Source: Bretschneidera sinensis (taxonomy: Eukaryota; Streptophyta; Magnoliopsida; Brassicales; Akaniaceae). Taken from it: a stretch of DNA of 64,000 bases. The stretch spans positions 71,316,317 through 71,380,316 of the forward strand of contig CM043701.1 in the NCBI GenBank assembly GCA_023935145.1, written 5' to 3'. Positions 1-11,806 of this stretch are shown here, piece after piece. Every line of letters starts with the position of its first letter. Position 1 is the stretch's first letter. Position numbers and translations under genes: made by a program. Below the pieces are notes generated by a model. That model was not told the DNA's origin. It saw only the letters and a program-made list of their open reading frames with translations, and ran no database searches.

Positions 1-1516
1 TGTCTCAGAAATCGCACATAACACACAGCACATAGAATCATTATATATCACCCAAGTCCAAAAGTAATCCAAACATCAGTCTTAAAATTGTTATCGACTC
101 TTATCATCCATCTTACCACAATCCATTAATCTGAACACCCGGATGATTTTATGCATAACATTCATGAATACAAGTCTTAGCCTCTAAAAACATAATAAAT
201 TGTGTGACATCAATCACAAATCAAGCTCCATAGGCTTATTTTTCAAATCACTCTCCACTATTGTAGAAAATTCACACTGCATTGGATCAATAGGTCTTTA
301 ATAAGCTTGTAACGTTAGGCTAAGGTAAAGGTTAAGAAAGAACGGGAAGGATTCAACCAATAAAAGAACTCAATCTCTTAGTTTTAAACACAATCTTCTT
401 TTAAGCACTGGATAACCTTACTTCAACACCCAACTCTTTCAACCATTTTTTTTTATAAGAGCATATCTCTCGACAAGTCACCACTTTTCTTTTCTTTTCT
501 TTTCCTTTTTCTTTGCCATACTTCACTTCTCTTTTTCTTCTCTCCCTTTTTTTCTTTTCTTTTCTTTTCTTTTCCATTTTGGCATAAGATCATTCACTTC
601 CTTTTATCATTTTTTTTTTACTCTTTCCACAACCCCCAACTTATCTCCTTTAATGTACTTGGGTTATGGTAGTAATATATTTTTTTTCATACTTCCATCC
701 TTACTCCTTTTAAGTACTTCTCAACAAATGTGAATAACTAAGTTCTTTTAAAAGATAGGTAAGGATAAAATATTTTTAGGCTCATAAAGGTGAGTAAATG
801 AGCTATTAAAAGAAACAAGGCTCAAATTCTTTTTCAAAAAAAAGGCTCAAACAGGTGACTAGTGATAGATATAGCAAGGGTAGAAAGGCTCAAACAGTCC
901 AAAAATGGCCTATATCATATCCTAAGTAGTGTGCATTCTAGGAATTCGCCTCAAGTGATTATCAAATAAGTTCTAGAGCTTGTTGAGACCACAAAAGTAT
1001 TCACAAAACAATCACACATAAAATTTCTCTAAATATTTTAGACTAATCATACAATCTTACCGCAAACTAGAGTCTCAAACCAAATGAAGATTGACACTTA
1101 AATTATTTTCAAACCAAAGTAAGATTTAACTACTTCTAAATGCTATATGCTATCTCAATTAAGTTCATATCATTGATATGTGAATTAACTCCAAGGCTAA
1201 CACAAAGCATGCTAAAAACAAACAAAAAAGGAAAGTAACACCAAGCAGTTCAATGTTAAAAAAAATACGTTTCCTCCACCCCCAACTAAAAAATTGCATT
1301 GTCCTCAATGTGAAAGAAAATGTAAAGGAAACTCCCTTTGTAAGCAAAAGTGCACACAAGCTGAAAATTGTGAACCATCATGTGAACTGCAAGCCATTTC
1401 TCTTGCTGAAATTCTGATCTACAACATAGAACAAAACAACAAAAAGAAACCAACTGCGGTGTACTATTAAGATTCCCACCGTATGTTAGGTTAACACATG
1501 AAATGGAAAGAAATAA
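1..1516. other. Non-coding tail of a retroelement, no gene seen
   Basis: No convincing reading frame on either strand. The stretch has long pyrimidine tracts around 480-560 and 600-640. Near 1280-1320 it has a 'CCCCCAACT...TTGCATTGTCCTCAATGTG' type sequence resembling 48003-48042, in the 3' non-coding part of the Athila-like element G2. It is therefore probably the 3' non-coding region of a retroelement read on the minus strand, whose 3' LTR would lie outside the window. No LTR boundary or polypurine tract could be fixed here. Confidence 0.4.
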
Positions 1517-2045
1517 CTAAAAAATAAAAGAAAGTACAAAAGATAAAATAACAAAAAAGAATAAAAAATAAATGTTAGTACAGTCATCTGATAATAAATA
1601 AAATAAAATAAAAGGAAACAAACAAGATAGAACCCAAAAATAATCCTCTAAGTCTTCATCCTCTTCATCATTCTCTTCACCTTCCTCTGGAGTTGGATCA
1701 AAATAGGAACCCGGATAGGGTGGCAAAGTGGGAAAGTGATCCATGTCACAACCAGTAGCGGAGGCAAGGTGTTGGTACATTTGACCAAAAGAAGAGTATA
1801 CCCCCGCTTGATAATCAGCTTGCCTAGCCAAGAATCGTTCTTGACGATCAAACCGATCATGCAAGAATTTCTGATGTTCATCAAAACGAATCTCCAAATG
1901 CTTAAGGTGCTTTGTAATAGTGAAATGCCTAGGGGGAGGAAGGGCTGCAATCGCTGCTCTCTCTCTAGGAGCTGACGGCCTTAAGGCTTTAATTAGATTG
2001 AGCATGCCATCATCGATGGGCTTCTTTGGTTGCTGGGCTCATTCA
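1517..2045 (-). pseudogene. C-terminal part of a post-pol retroelement ORF (plant transposon protein type)
   Basis: The open frame reads into a charged, probably helical segment rich in R/F/D/H/Q (around FDEHQKFLHDRFDRQERF). It ends in a proline-rich stretch and a strongly acidic tail (GEENDEEDEDLEDYF), followed by a hydrophobic run of about 30 residues to the stop. This layout is typical of C-termini of the uncharacterised ORF found after pol in plant Athila and SIRE elements. Upstream it joins RNase H sequence of G1 directly at about 2046, so the N-terminal part is missing. It may be the end of G1's own third ORF after an internal deletion, or the end of the ORF that G1 entered at 7546. Confidence 0.5.
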
Positions 2046-2049
2046 AGAA

Positions 2050-2640
2050 TTTCCTCTTGTCTTGAGCGCTCCAATCCATCGGTATCTTACCAGTAGCCAA
2101 ATAATTCATGATATAAGCAAACCATAGTAGAGAAGTAACAAAGAGTAAATGCTCATTGGGAAAATCATCCTTGATTGGCATATCGTCAGATGTGTCTTCA
2201 AATGTGAGCCTTGATAGATGGTCAGCCACTACGTTCTCTACTCCCTTCTTGTCTTTGATGGTGATGTCAAATTCTTACAAGAGTAGGATCCATCGTATTA
2301 GTCGTGCCTTAGTATCATTCTTTGTAAGAAGGTACTTGAGGGCTGCATGATCTGTGAAAATAAGAATAGGAGAACCAATTAAATAGGCACGAAACTTGTC
2401 CAAAGCAAATACTACAGCTAGAAATTCTTTTTCAGTGGTGGAGTAGTTCATTTGAGCACTATTTAAGGTTTTACTAGCATAGTAGATGACAAAAGGTTTT
2501 CTCTCTCTTCGCTGTCGAAGAACAGCACCTACAGCATAGTCACTAGCATCACACATGATTTCAAAGGGTAAAGTCTAATCAGGTGACTGCATTATAGGTG
2601 CTGAAGGAAGCTTGCCAATCAGTATTTTAAAGGCCTTTTA
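2050..2640 (-). pseudogene. G1 RNase H domain (pol fragment)
   Basis: Contains the gypsy RNase H hallmarks: [12 protein letters not shown] with the catalytic Asp, [20 protein letters not shown] with the catalytic Glu, and [11 protein letters not shown]. The linker ADHLSRLTFEDTSDDMPIKDDF follows and is cut at about 2046. Several frame breaks and stops show it is inactive. It corresponds to 49301-50040 of G2, which continues into integrase. Confidence 0.85.
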
Positions 2641-3650
2641 ACAAGCTTGAGTCCACTCAAATGGGACATCTTTAACTAGGAGAGCACATAGTGGTCTAGA
2701 TATGTTGGAAAAGTTTTGTATGAACCTTCTATAAAAACCAGCATGACCAAGGAAAGATCTTACATCCTTTACTGTCTTAGGTGTGGGTAATTTAGAGATT
2801 AATTCAATCTTAAATTAATCAACCTTTATCCCCTTAAAAGAAATAATATGCCTTAAGACAATACCGGATGGTACCATGAAATGGCATTTTTTCCAATTTA
2901 AGACTAATTCCTTTTCCTCACAACGAATCAACACTCTTTCTAAATTCATTAAGCATGCATCAAATGAAGATCCAAAAATAGTTAGGTCATCCATAAAAAG
3001 CTCCATTCAATTTTCAACCATGTCACTAAAAATTCTCATCATGCAACGTTGAAAAGTGGCAAGTACATTACACAATCCAAATGGAATTCTATGAAAAGTA
3101 TAAGTACCAAAAGGACAGGTGAAGGTGGTTTTATCTTGGTCTTCTAATGCAATTTCGATTTGATAATAACCAGAATAACCATTTAAGAAATAATAAAAAG
3201 GATGACCAGCTACACACTTAATAATTTGATCTATAAAGGGAAGTGGGAAATGGTCTTTCCGGGTGGTAGCATTTAATTTTCTATAATCAATGCACATTCG
3301 CCACCCGGTCACAAGTTTTATAGGGACTAACTCTCCTAGGTCATTCTTTACCACAATGACTCCGGACTTTTTAGGAAAGACTTGTGTAGGACTTACCTAT
3401 TTACTATCAGCTATAAGATATATAATTCCCGCATCTAATAGTTTTAGCACTTCATTTTTCACTACTTCTTTCATAGTGGGGTTAAGCCTACATTGAGGGT
3501 CTCTACGAGGACTAGTTCCTTCATCCAAATTTATCTTATGAGAACAGATCAGGGGACTAATTCCTTTTAAATCAGCCATGCTCCAGCCTAAAGCTGATTT
3601 ATGTGCATTTAAGATCCAAATTAATTTCTCACCTTGAGACTCAGACAATT
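2641..3650 (-). pseudogene. G1 reverse transcriptase domain (pol fragment)
   Basis: Segments in order: pre-RT text with GWSMADLKGISPLICSHKI, the MCIDYRKLNAATRKDHFPLPFIDQ-like fingers region (here with N-A-T-T-R), PFGLCN in the palm, and the catalytic box FMDD within MELFMDDLTIFGSSF. The frame is broken by stops, for example near 3000 and 3400. The catalytic Asp pair is kept, so decay is elsewhere. It ends in the [27 protein letters not shown] thumb/connection segment around 2700-2790, which is out of frame. Confidence 0.85.
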
Positions 3651-3997
3651 CAGATGAGATAATAATAGGAAAAGTATCACCTAAAATGAGAAAAACATGC
3701 TTTAAACCTTAGGTAGTGGCTTGAATTCAGCTTTAGGTGCCTCCATATTTGAAGGGATTTGTTTTTCGCTTCTTTCGGGCAACTCCTTAAACTTTGGTTG
3801 CCATGCTCGAGCGCTATAATCTTAAGATTTATCAAAAATAGCACAAATATCTATTATATCAGTTTTATCATTAATAGAATCAATCTCAGAATTAACAAGA
3901 AAATATTCAAGAGGATCAAAGTCATGAGCTATGGAACTCCCTTATCAATGAGTAACTCGATCATGTATAAGTGGTGGTTCTCGTTCTCATCTTCAGG

Positions 3998-4390
3998 CTA
4001 TTTTGCAACATTGAAGATGTTCACCTCGAGGGTCATGTTTCTAAAGGACTGCTTCATGAGTCCATTCCTACAATTAATTAGAGCATTTGCTGTAGCAAGG
4101 AAAGGTCTACCCAAAATCAAAGGAATTTTAGAGTTAGTATCAACAGCAGAGGTAGTATCAAGGATTAGGAAATCAACAGGATAATAAAATTTATCAATTT
4201 GAATGAGAACATCCTCTACCACACCTCGGGGTACTTTGACTGAACGGTCAGCCAATTACAATACCACAGCGGTTGGTTTGATTTCTCCTAAACCCAGTTG
4301 TAAATAAATAGAAAATGGCATCAGATTTACATTAGCTCCTAAATCTAGCAAGGTTTGTCCAACCTCATGATTTCCAATGCTACATGCAAT
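3998..4390 (-). pseudogene. G1 retroviral-type aspartic protease
   Basis: Reading on the minus strand from about 4390, the catalytic triad LLDLGAN is seen. It is followed by INLMPFS-like text and LGLGEIKPT, then an in-frame stop, then LADRSVKVPRG and the flap/C-terminal text PLILGRPFLATANALINC. The order matches the gag-encoded protease of Athila elements. One stop just before LADRS and the surrounding breaks make it non-functional. Confidence 0.8.
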
Positions 4391-4673
4391 TACTAGACAG
4401 CCAGGATCCTTGTATTTGGGGGGGATTCTTTGCTCAATTAAAGCACTAACTTGCTCTGTTCGGAATTTTGTTTTCTTATATGGTGCTTCTTTTTAATTGT
4501 ACACAAATCCTTGAGAACCTTTGCATAGGTAGGAACTTGTTTAATTATATGCCCACATCCTCAGATTTGTTCGTTGTTGGGATGTGTAGTGACTTACCAC
4601 TTCTTGTCACAATGGTATTTACATATTTCAAATTTACTTGTGCCAGGTGCTGACTATGGGGTGTGGACTGAGC

Positions 4674-5930
4674 TTAGGAAGGGAACTTACCTCGCTCATT
4701 CACACTCAAGAAGCCCATCAATTTAGACACTTGGCTCCTTATTTTCTTATTCTCTTCCACAACCTGTGTGATTAATGCTTCACACCTTTGATTTGTCTTA
4801 CCCTGTACCTCAATGAAAGCATACAAGGTGTCTTCTAAAGAAGTCCTAGAGGATGAGGGTGCATTATATGGTGCAGGGTATGATCTAGGGGGTTGTGCAA
4901 GCTGCTGGTTTTCAGACTTCCAGCTGAAGTTGGGGTGATTTCGCCATCTTGGATTATAGGTATTAGAGAAGGGTGCAAAAGGCTTCTTGTACATGCCTAG
5001 GGCGTTACATTGTTCCTCATACATCCCTCTCATATCTACAAATATGGGACACTCTTGAGTGGGATGATCTACCCCGCCACACACAAAACATGGTTCTGAA
5101 GATTTGGCATGATTAACCACGTGTGTTGGCTTTAAGCCTTTAGTCTTTAATGCATCTAACTCCCTAGTGAGCATCTCAACCTTAGCCTTTAGGTTGTCCT
5201 CTTCCCTAAGATGATATATTCCACCTCCACTTGGGTTTTCTACAGGTCGTGACCTATTTTTGCTTTTAGTAGCACTAGGTCCAGTTCAAGTGTGAGCTTT
5301 TTCAGCAAGCTCATTGAGGTACTCTATGACCTTATCGGGATCTTTTTTCAGAAATTCACCATTACACATCATCTCTACAAATTGGCGCTCTCTATAGGTA
5401 AGTCCCTCATAAAAGTACCTCACTAAGCGCCAACTCTCATACCCATGGTGAGGACACATACTTAATAGCTCCTTAAATTTCTCCCAAGACTGATGCAAAG
5501 TCTCATTATTCTTTTGTGAAAAGGTGGAGATTTGCCTTTTTAAAGCATTGGTCTTATGTTGAGGGAAGTATTTATTGAAGAAGACCTGAGTCATCTCATT
5601 CCATGTCCGAATAAATCATGGTCTCAGCGAGTATAACCAACTCTTAGCTTTATCCTTTAAAGAGAAAAGAAAAAACTTGAATCTCACAATATCATCAGTT
5701 GCATCTTGACTATGAAAAGTCGCAACTACTTCCTCAAACTCCCTAATGTGTACATATGGGTTTTCGTTTTCTAAGCCATGAAATGTAGGGAGTAATTATA
5801 TCATCCCTGTTTTGAAAACTTGATGGCGAGTATTGGGTGGAAACATGATGCATGATAGTGTGGCTGTTCGGCTAGGATGCAAGTAATCTTTAAGTGTCCT
5901 AGCAACATTCTCATTAGGGTTTTCAGCCAT
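4674..5930 (-). pseudogene. G1 gag (capsid and zinc knuckle)
   Basis: The start ATG at 5930 gives MAENPNENVARTL, about 280 bp downstream of the PBS as expected. The retrotransposon gag domain is recognisable by FFNKYFPQHKTNALKRQIS and the ETLHQSWEKFKELL segment. A CCHC knuckle C-x2-C-x4-H-x4-C (CFVCGGVDHPTQEC) follows near 5070-5100. In-frame stops near 5800 and 5625 and a frame break near 5285 inactivate it. The product would package the element's RNA into cytoplasmic particles. Confidence 0.85.
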
Positions 5931-6208
5931 GTTAACAAAGTTTTCTAAATTCTAGTTTAGGTGTACACTAGGGTTTGATCTAGGCGAGGTTTCACTAACG
6001 AACGTGGAAGGAAATGGTAGCTCTACTTCGGGTCCCTTAATGAATCTGCCTCATGAATCTATTGGTCTAAGCATACACCAAATGAGTTAAAAGGAAATAA
6101 ATAAAATAGAACAAATAAAAGAGATTAGAAAATCAAAAACTTAAAGAAAAGAACAATAGTACCGTCTGGTCTTAGAGTTGACAATCTTCCTTGTATGTAA
6201 GCGCGTTT

Positions 6209-6226
6209 TCCCTGGCAACGGTGCCA
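6209..6226 (-). promoter_or_regulatory. G1 primer-binding site, tRNA-Asp type
   Basis: On the minus strand this reads TGGCACCGTTGCCAGGGA. It matches the complement of the plant tRNA-Asp 3' end at all but two positions. It lies five bases inside the 5' LTR edge, where minus-strand cDNA priming takes place. tRNA-Asp priming is usual for Athila elements. Confidence 0.8.
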
Positions 6227-6231
6227 AAATT

Positions 6232-7546
6232 TGGTTATGCTCAAACTAATACGCAGTTATTGTGTATAGTTGAGGTGTCGATCCTATGAGGAAAAGCGAT
6301 CTATAAAGGAAAATAGCAAACCTTAACACGAACGATAGCAATCAAGTGAGAAAATATGAGTTTTGATAATGAAGTAATTGTGGGAAAATTGTGTAAATAG
6401 ATTGAGGAATATAATAAAGGAACCAAGGTTTCAGGAATTCACCCTAGTTTTATTGCCTTATTCAAATCTTGATTCAGTTGTTTTTATCTCGATTGCAAGT
6501 TTCACATCCCAAACAGGCAATCGGCAAATATTCAATCAAAGCATATGTAAACCCTAATGTAATTGATATGAATTACTATTTACTTTCGATTTAAGCACAC
6601 ATGACTTATCCTATAGATTTATCGAGAAATGAAAATATACCTTAATGACAATATCACAGTAATGGACAAACCTAAAAGATAAATCTACCGGACTTAATCA
6701 CATCCAACATTCTTGACATAAGAAGAGCATGACTAGACTTATATCGAGGAGAAAGATATAATCACTGGATTAAGATAAAATCTTCTAACTAAATTAAAGA
6801 GTAAATCATAACAATGTTTTGATAATAAATCCCAATTACAACTGAATCAATAAAGGAAAATAAGAACAACTAAACCTAGGGATTTATCCTTTCGCCTTGC
6901 TTAGAGATTAGTTGGTCATGGGGCTCATTCTTAAACACTTTGATAGAGGAGAATATAACAGTCTTCTTGTGTTTTCCAGCCTTAATGATTGTCTTTTTTC
7001 TCAAACCTTAAGTGATCTATTTGTAATACAAAAGGTCCAAGGGTTTTTTAGGGTTTAAACACTCATTAAAGACCTAATTAGGTCATAACTCGGAGAAGGG
7101 GACCATGTGCGCGCCACGGCTCTCACTTCCTTGGGCCGCAGCTCTGCCTGATCTTTGATTTCTTCACTTTCTGGTGGCCACGGCCCTACCTAGTCTAGGC
7201 CGCGGCTCTCACTGAAACTCCTTTCTTGCTCTTTTGGCTTGGCTCTGGAAGCCGAGGCTTGGATATTTTTAGGCCGCAACGCACACACTTAGGACTTGAT
7301 TTCTCTTCATTTTTTCTTCCATAACCATGCCTTTACTCCGGTATACCTCGAGTCTTTGTGCTTCAAGCAGTGATAACTTTTCCTCCTCTTTTGAACTTAA
7401 AGTACCTGAAAATGCACCGAAATAGATCAATGATCCAAGAATGACACTTTAAAGTTGTTAACGTATAAAAGTGCAATTAAAACCTAGATCAACCCTAAAA
7501 TGATAATAATTAAGTACTGTTAAGATGCATTTTATGTCTCTTATCA
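6232..7546 (-). repeat. G1 5' long terminal repeat
   Basis: Starts with TGATAAGAG and ends with CA on the minus strand, 1315 bp. Both ends align with the solo LTR at 53960-55566 (TGATGAGAGTCATAAAATGC start; GCGTAATCA end). A GC-rich U3 patch at 7110-7285 holds several GCCGCGGC variants. The segment 6540-6760 aligns in reverse with 55050-55260 of the solo LTR. Its outer end marks the insertion into the copia post-pol ORF. Confidence 0.85.
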
Positions 7547-8071
7547 TGCAGTGGGTCGAAACGCATAGTTAGGGTCACCCCTAACTATCTGACATACCTC
7601 CTCATGATCGAAATTGTCTGACCATCCGTCCAGACTCCATTGGATCCCTCCCACAGGGATCCTCAGGATAATCATCAAGAGGTCAGTGTTGACCTCAAAC
7701 TCCCCACCCATAATACTGGTTCTGAACCTCAGAGGCAGTAGACTGGGTTTCACCAAGTTCGCATAGAATTGGTGTGAGGTAAAGTGAATGGCATTAAAAG
7801 CAGGTAATACATCAAAATTACCATGATGAATAGATTCGAAGTCAATGAATCTACCTGTCATGATTTTTTTATGACGGATAATAGATGTATACCTCTCTTT
7901 TGTTGTCGGGTTGGAGAACAGAGAGTTGTCAAGCTTTGTTCTGGCCTTCTTGCTCAAGGAGCCCACTATACCCTTCCCTTTGGAATCTGGTGCTGTAGAT
8001 TTGGTGGACCTTGGCCTAGTAAGCGCATGAGATTCCCAAACGGTGGTTTTGATGTGGATTCCATCGGTCAT
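7547..8071 (-). pseudogene. C2 post-pol ORF, N-terminal half (plant transposon protein domain)
   Basis: ATG at 8071. A basic N-terminal region with KGKG and KKAR is followed by a domain with RFIDF near residue 78 and HFTSHQFYANL near 100-110. This is the pattern of the 'putative plant transposon protein' domain, whose function is not known. The homologous ORF of C3 (15020-15210) aligns at its N-terminus (KGKE...KKAR..L..S.F.N). It follows the C2 RNase H by about 580 bp in the same orientation, so it is the third ORF of the element, in the place of SIRE env-like ORFs. G1 cuts it at 7546. Confidence 0.7.
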
Positions 8072-8283
8072 TTTGGAAGAAAAGAGTTTTTGGGAGAATA
8101 AGGATTTTGGTGGAAATTTGAGATTTCAACCATAGAAAGTTGAAATGGATGGTGTGGATATGTAGATCGAGATGTGTATGAGGTGTTTTGAGGATTTTTT
8201 GGTCAAAAAGATGAGATTTTTTAGAGAGAGAAAGCTTAGGGTTTTAAAAATGGCGTGAAAATCTATAAAAAAAAATGAAGAGA

Positions 8284-8513
8284 CCATATATAAAATCGCG
8301 ACACCAGTCGACTGGGTTAGGGTGCCAATCGACTGGGTTCATTGTAGTTTTGAAAAATTTTAACGTACTAGTCGACTGGGTCGGGATACCAGTCGACTGG
8401 GTGGTTAACTAAATTTCAAAAAATGGCTCCAAACAAGGTTTTTGATTACTAGTTGACTGGTATAGACTTATCGATCGACTGGGAGATTAGGCAGAGACTT
8501 ACCAGTCAACTAG
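8284..8513 (-). promoter_or_regulatory. Palindrome cluster and TATA-like site upstream of the C2 post-pol ORF
   Basis: Seven variants of CCAGTCGACTGG lie between 8303 and 8513; at least two contain an intact GTCGAC core, the others CGAC/TGAC variants. A TTATATAT site on the minus strand at about 8287-8296 follows, then ORF2 begins at 8071. The same order (cluster, TATA) occurs in the C2 and C3 LTRs and in the C3 spacer. A promoter role is inferred from position only. Confidence 0.5.
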
Positions 8514-8650
8514 ACCTTTAGAAAATTTTCAGTCTTGAATCTTAGCACGAAATTTGTTTATCTATGCCATCTTGAATGAGGGAAATATTAAATAAGGTTT
8601 AATACTCTTTCACTAGATGTCAAGTATGTAAATGATGAATGATGAAGCAA

Positions 8651-10270
8651 TCAGAAATATAGTTTATCATAATCTAACAATCCCATTAACAGTCTAATTT
8701 TGCAAAAACTAGCTTTACTTAGAAGTTTTGTAAGAATTTCAGCTATTTGATCTTCTGAAGGTATGAATTCTAGTCTAATATCCTTTTTTTTAGCATGGTC
8801 TCTTAAGAAATGATGTCCAATTTCTATGTGTTTAGTTCTAAAGTGCTGAATAGGGTTCTTGGTTAGGTTGATAGCACTAGTATTATCACAATGTATTGAT
8901 ATACTTTTAAAGTTCATGCCATAGTCTTCTAGTTGTTGTTTCATCCACAACACTTAGGCACAACAACTTCCAGCTGCTACATATTTCGCCTCGGCGGTTG
9001 ATAATGCAACAGAGTTTTGTTTCTTGGAAAACCAAGAGGTTAACATTGCACCTAAGAATTGGCATGTTCAACTTGTGCTTTTCCTATTTAATCTACATCC
9101 AGCAAAGTCAATATTTGAATATCCTACAAGCTCAAAAGATGAATCTCCAGAGTACCATAATCCTAAGGTTTGAGTTCCTTGTAGATATCTAAGGATCATT
9201 TTTACTACAACTGCATGTGATTCCTTAGGATTAGCCTGAAATCTAGCACACATGCATACACTGAACATTATATCAGGTCTACTTGTAGTCAAATAAATTA
9301 ATGCTCCTATCATGCTTCTATAATATTTAGTATCTACACATTTACCTCCTTCATCAAGATCAAGTTTTGTTGAGGTGCTTATGGGTGTACCAAGTGGCTT
9401 TGAGCTTTCCATCCCAAACCTCTTTAGTAGATCCTTAGTGTATTTTGATTGATTGATGAAGATGCCTCCTTTCAATTGTTTGTTTTGAAGTCCAAGGAAG
9501 TAGGTAAGCTCTCCTATCATGCTCATTTCAAATTCACCTTGCATGCACTTGGCAAACTCTTTACACATAGATTCATTATTGGCACCAAATATAATATCAT
9601 CAACATATATTTGGACTAGTAGAGTGTCATTTATGTGAGTTTTTGTGAAAAGAGTTGTGTCTACTTTACCTCTTATAAAATTATTGTCAATCAAAAATTT
9701 ACTTAGTCTTTCATACCATGCTCTTAGAGCTTGCTTCAACCTATATAGAGCTTTAGAAAGCTTGTAGACATGATTTGGAAGACTAGGATTCTCAAATCCA
9801 AGAGGTTGCTCAACGTATACCTTTTTTCTATAAAGCCATTTAAGAAGGCACTCTTTACATCCATTTAAAATAACTTAAATTTATTAAAGCATGTAAAGGC
9901 CAGTAACATTCGAATAGCTTCTAATCTTGCTACGGGAGTATAGATCTCATCAAAGTCTATTCTTTCTTCTTGATTATATCCCTTAGCAACTAGTCTTGTT
10001 CCTAGTTACTATTCCATTTTCATCAATTTTATTTCTAAATACCCATTTAATTCCTATTATTGTATGATTTTTAAGTCTATGAACTAGATTCCATACATTA
10101 TTTCTTTCAAATTGATTTATTTCTTCTTGCATGGCAATTATCCAATCATTATCCTTTTTGATTTCTATAAATGTCTTAGATTCTATCTGAGACAAATAAG
10201 CTACATACTTGCAAATATTTTTAATTGAGGAACGAGTTCTTACCCTTTGTGAAGGATCACCAATCACTTG
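8651..10270 (-). pseudogene. C2 reverse transcriptase and RNase H
   Basis: The RT begins near 10264 (VRTRSSIKNIC, then [17 protein letters not shown]), runs through a broken stretch at 9740-9980 (VYKLSKALYRLKQA region), and keeps the catalytic box IYVDDIIFG. YFLGLQ, SMIGALIYLTTSRPDI and RNase H text (CDNTSAINLTKNPIQHFRTKHIEIGHHFLRD) follow. Frame changes near 9980 and 9067 and a stop in the RNase H entry inactivate it. The stop at 8651 ends pol. Confidence 0.85.
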
Positions 10271-11740
10271 ATCGATTGGGTGATAATTTACATACCTCCA
10301 ATCTTTGGGAAAACTATCCTCTTGTTGACTTGTAGATGGTTGGTCCAATTTGAGAGTTTTCATCTCTTTATTTGTTTGAGGTGTGCTCTCCTTTGGGTCA
10401 ACAATGGGAGTAGGTACCTCTGTTCTTGGAATGAAATCTGTATCATCATTGAAAGAAACTTCTCTACTACTAATTGGGCTAGACTCATCAAGAGTTACAT
10501 GTACGAATTCTTCTACAACTAGAGTTCTCTTGTTAAAGACTCTATAAGCCTTACTAGAGGTTGAATATCCTAAAAATATCCCTTCATCAGTCTTAGAGTC
10601 AAATTTACCCAAGTTAGTTTTATTGTTATTTAGGATGAAGCATTTACAACCAAATGTACAAAAATATGAGATATTAGGCTTTCTACCTTTCCATAATTCA
10701 TATGGAATTTTGTCAAGCATAGGCCTGATTAAAATTCTATTCAAGATATAGCAAGAAATGTTTACTGCTTCAGCCTAAAAGTATTTTGGTAAACTATTTT
10801 CACAAAGCATTGTTCTTGCAAATTCTTCTAGAGCTCTATTTTTCCTCTCAGCAACTCCATTTTGTTGAGGAGTTCTAGGACCTGAAAAGTTGTGATCAAT
10901 TCCATTTTCATCACAAAATTTTGAAAAACTTTGGTTTTCAAACTCTTTTCCATGATCACTTCTAATGCTTGAAATATAAATTCCTTTTTCATTTTGAACC
11001 TTTTTGCAAAACTTTTCAAATCCTTTGAAAGCTTCATCCTTGTAAGCAATAAAGATAACAAAGGTATATCTTGAATAGTCATCAACAATAACAAGAGCAT
11101 ATTGATGGCCACCTAGACTAATGGTACTTATTAGACCAAATAAGTCCATATGTAAGAGTTCCAATGGTCTAGTAGTTGACACTATATTTTTTGATTTAAA
11201 GAAAATTCTAGTTTATTTTCCCATTTGACAAGCATTACATACTTCATCCTTTTCAAATTTGATTTTGGTAAGTCCAATGACTATATCTTTTCTTGAAATG
11301 ATTTTAAGCAAATTCATGTTCACATGACTAAGCCTTCTATGCCATAACTATGGATTTTCACTAAATACGGGAAAACATTTTTAATTTTCGGAATGCAAGG
11401 ATTTTAAATCAACTATATAGACATTTTCATGTCTATGGCCAACAAACTTGGTCTTGTTACTCTTGATGTCTATAACTAGACAATGAGAGCTTTCAAATAT
11501 GACTTTATTGCCTTTGTCACAAAGTTGACTAATACTTAGTAAATTTGGCTTAAGGCCTTGTACCAGCAATACATTATCTATGGTTGAAAAATCATTACCA
11601 ACTTTTTCATGCCTGATGATCTTTATTTTTGTATTGTCTCCAATGGTGACAAGTCCGCCATCTCTTAGAGTTAGATTCTTAAATACACTTTTATCACCGA
11701 TCATGTGTTTTGAGCATCCACTATCAAGGTACCAATAGTT
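10271..11740 (-). pseudogene. C2 protease, GAG-pre-integrase and integrase
   Basis: The protease motif YLDSGCSKHM lies just upstream of 11704 on the minus strand, with D-S-G intact. LVQGLKPNLLSISQLCDKG follows. Integrase carries the DDE set: HMDLFG, RSDHGKEF and PQQNGVAERKNR (11182-10775). The C-terminal region contains KPNISYFCTFGCKCF and FDSKTDEGIFLGYS. Stops near 11350, 11216 and 10775 break the frame. Confidence 0.85.
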
Positions 11741-11806
11741 ACCTTTTTCCTTGGTGTGGAGACATATCTACATCATACAAGGATACACAATTGCATTTTT
11801 AGGTAC

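Larger units (their letters stand above)
2046..7546 (-). mobile_element. Athila-like Ty3/gypsy retrotransposon G1, truncated
   Basis: Order on the minus strand: 5' LTR (7546-6232), PBS, gag, aspartic protease, reverse transcriptase, RNase H. The integrase and 3' LTR expected next are missing; sequence homologous to G2 stops just after the DKRKF segment of the RNase H-integrase linker. The 5' LTR edge lies inside a copia post-pol ORF (7547-8071), so G1 inserted there. No target-site duplication can be shown because the other end is lost. The coding part carries many stops. The lineage call rests on the RT text (FGLCN.LATFQRCMMRIFSDMVEN) and a tRNA-Asp-type PBS, both usual for Athila. Confidence 0.85.
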
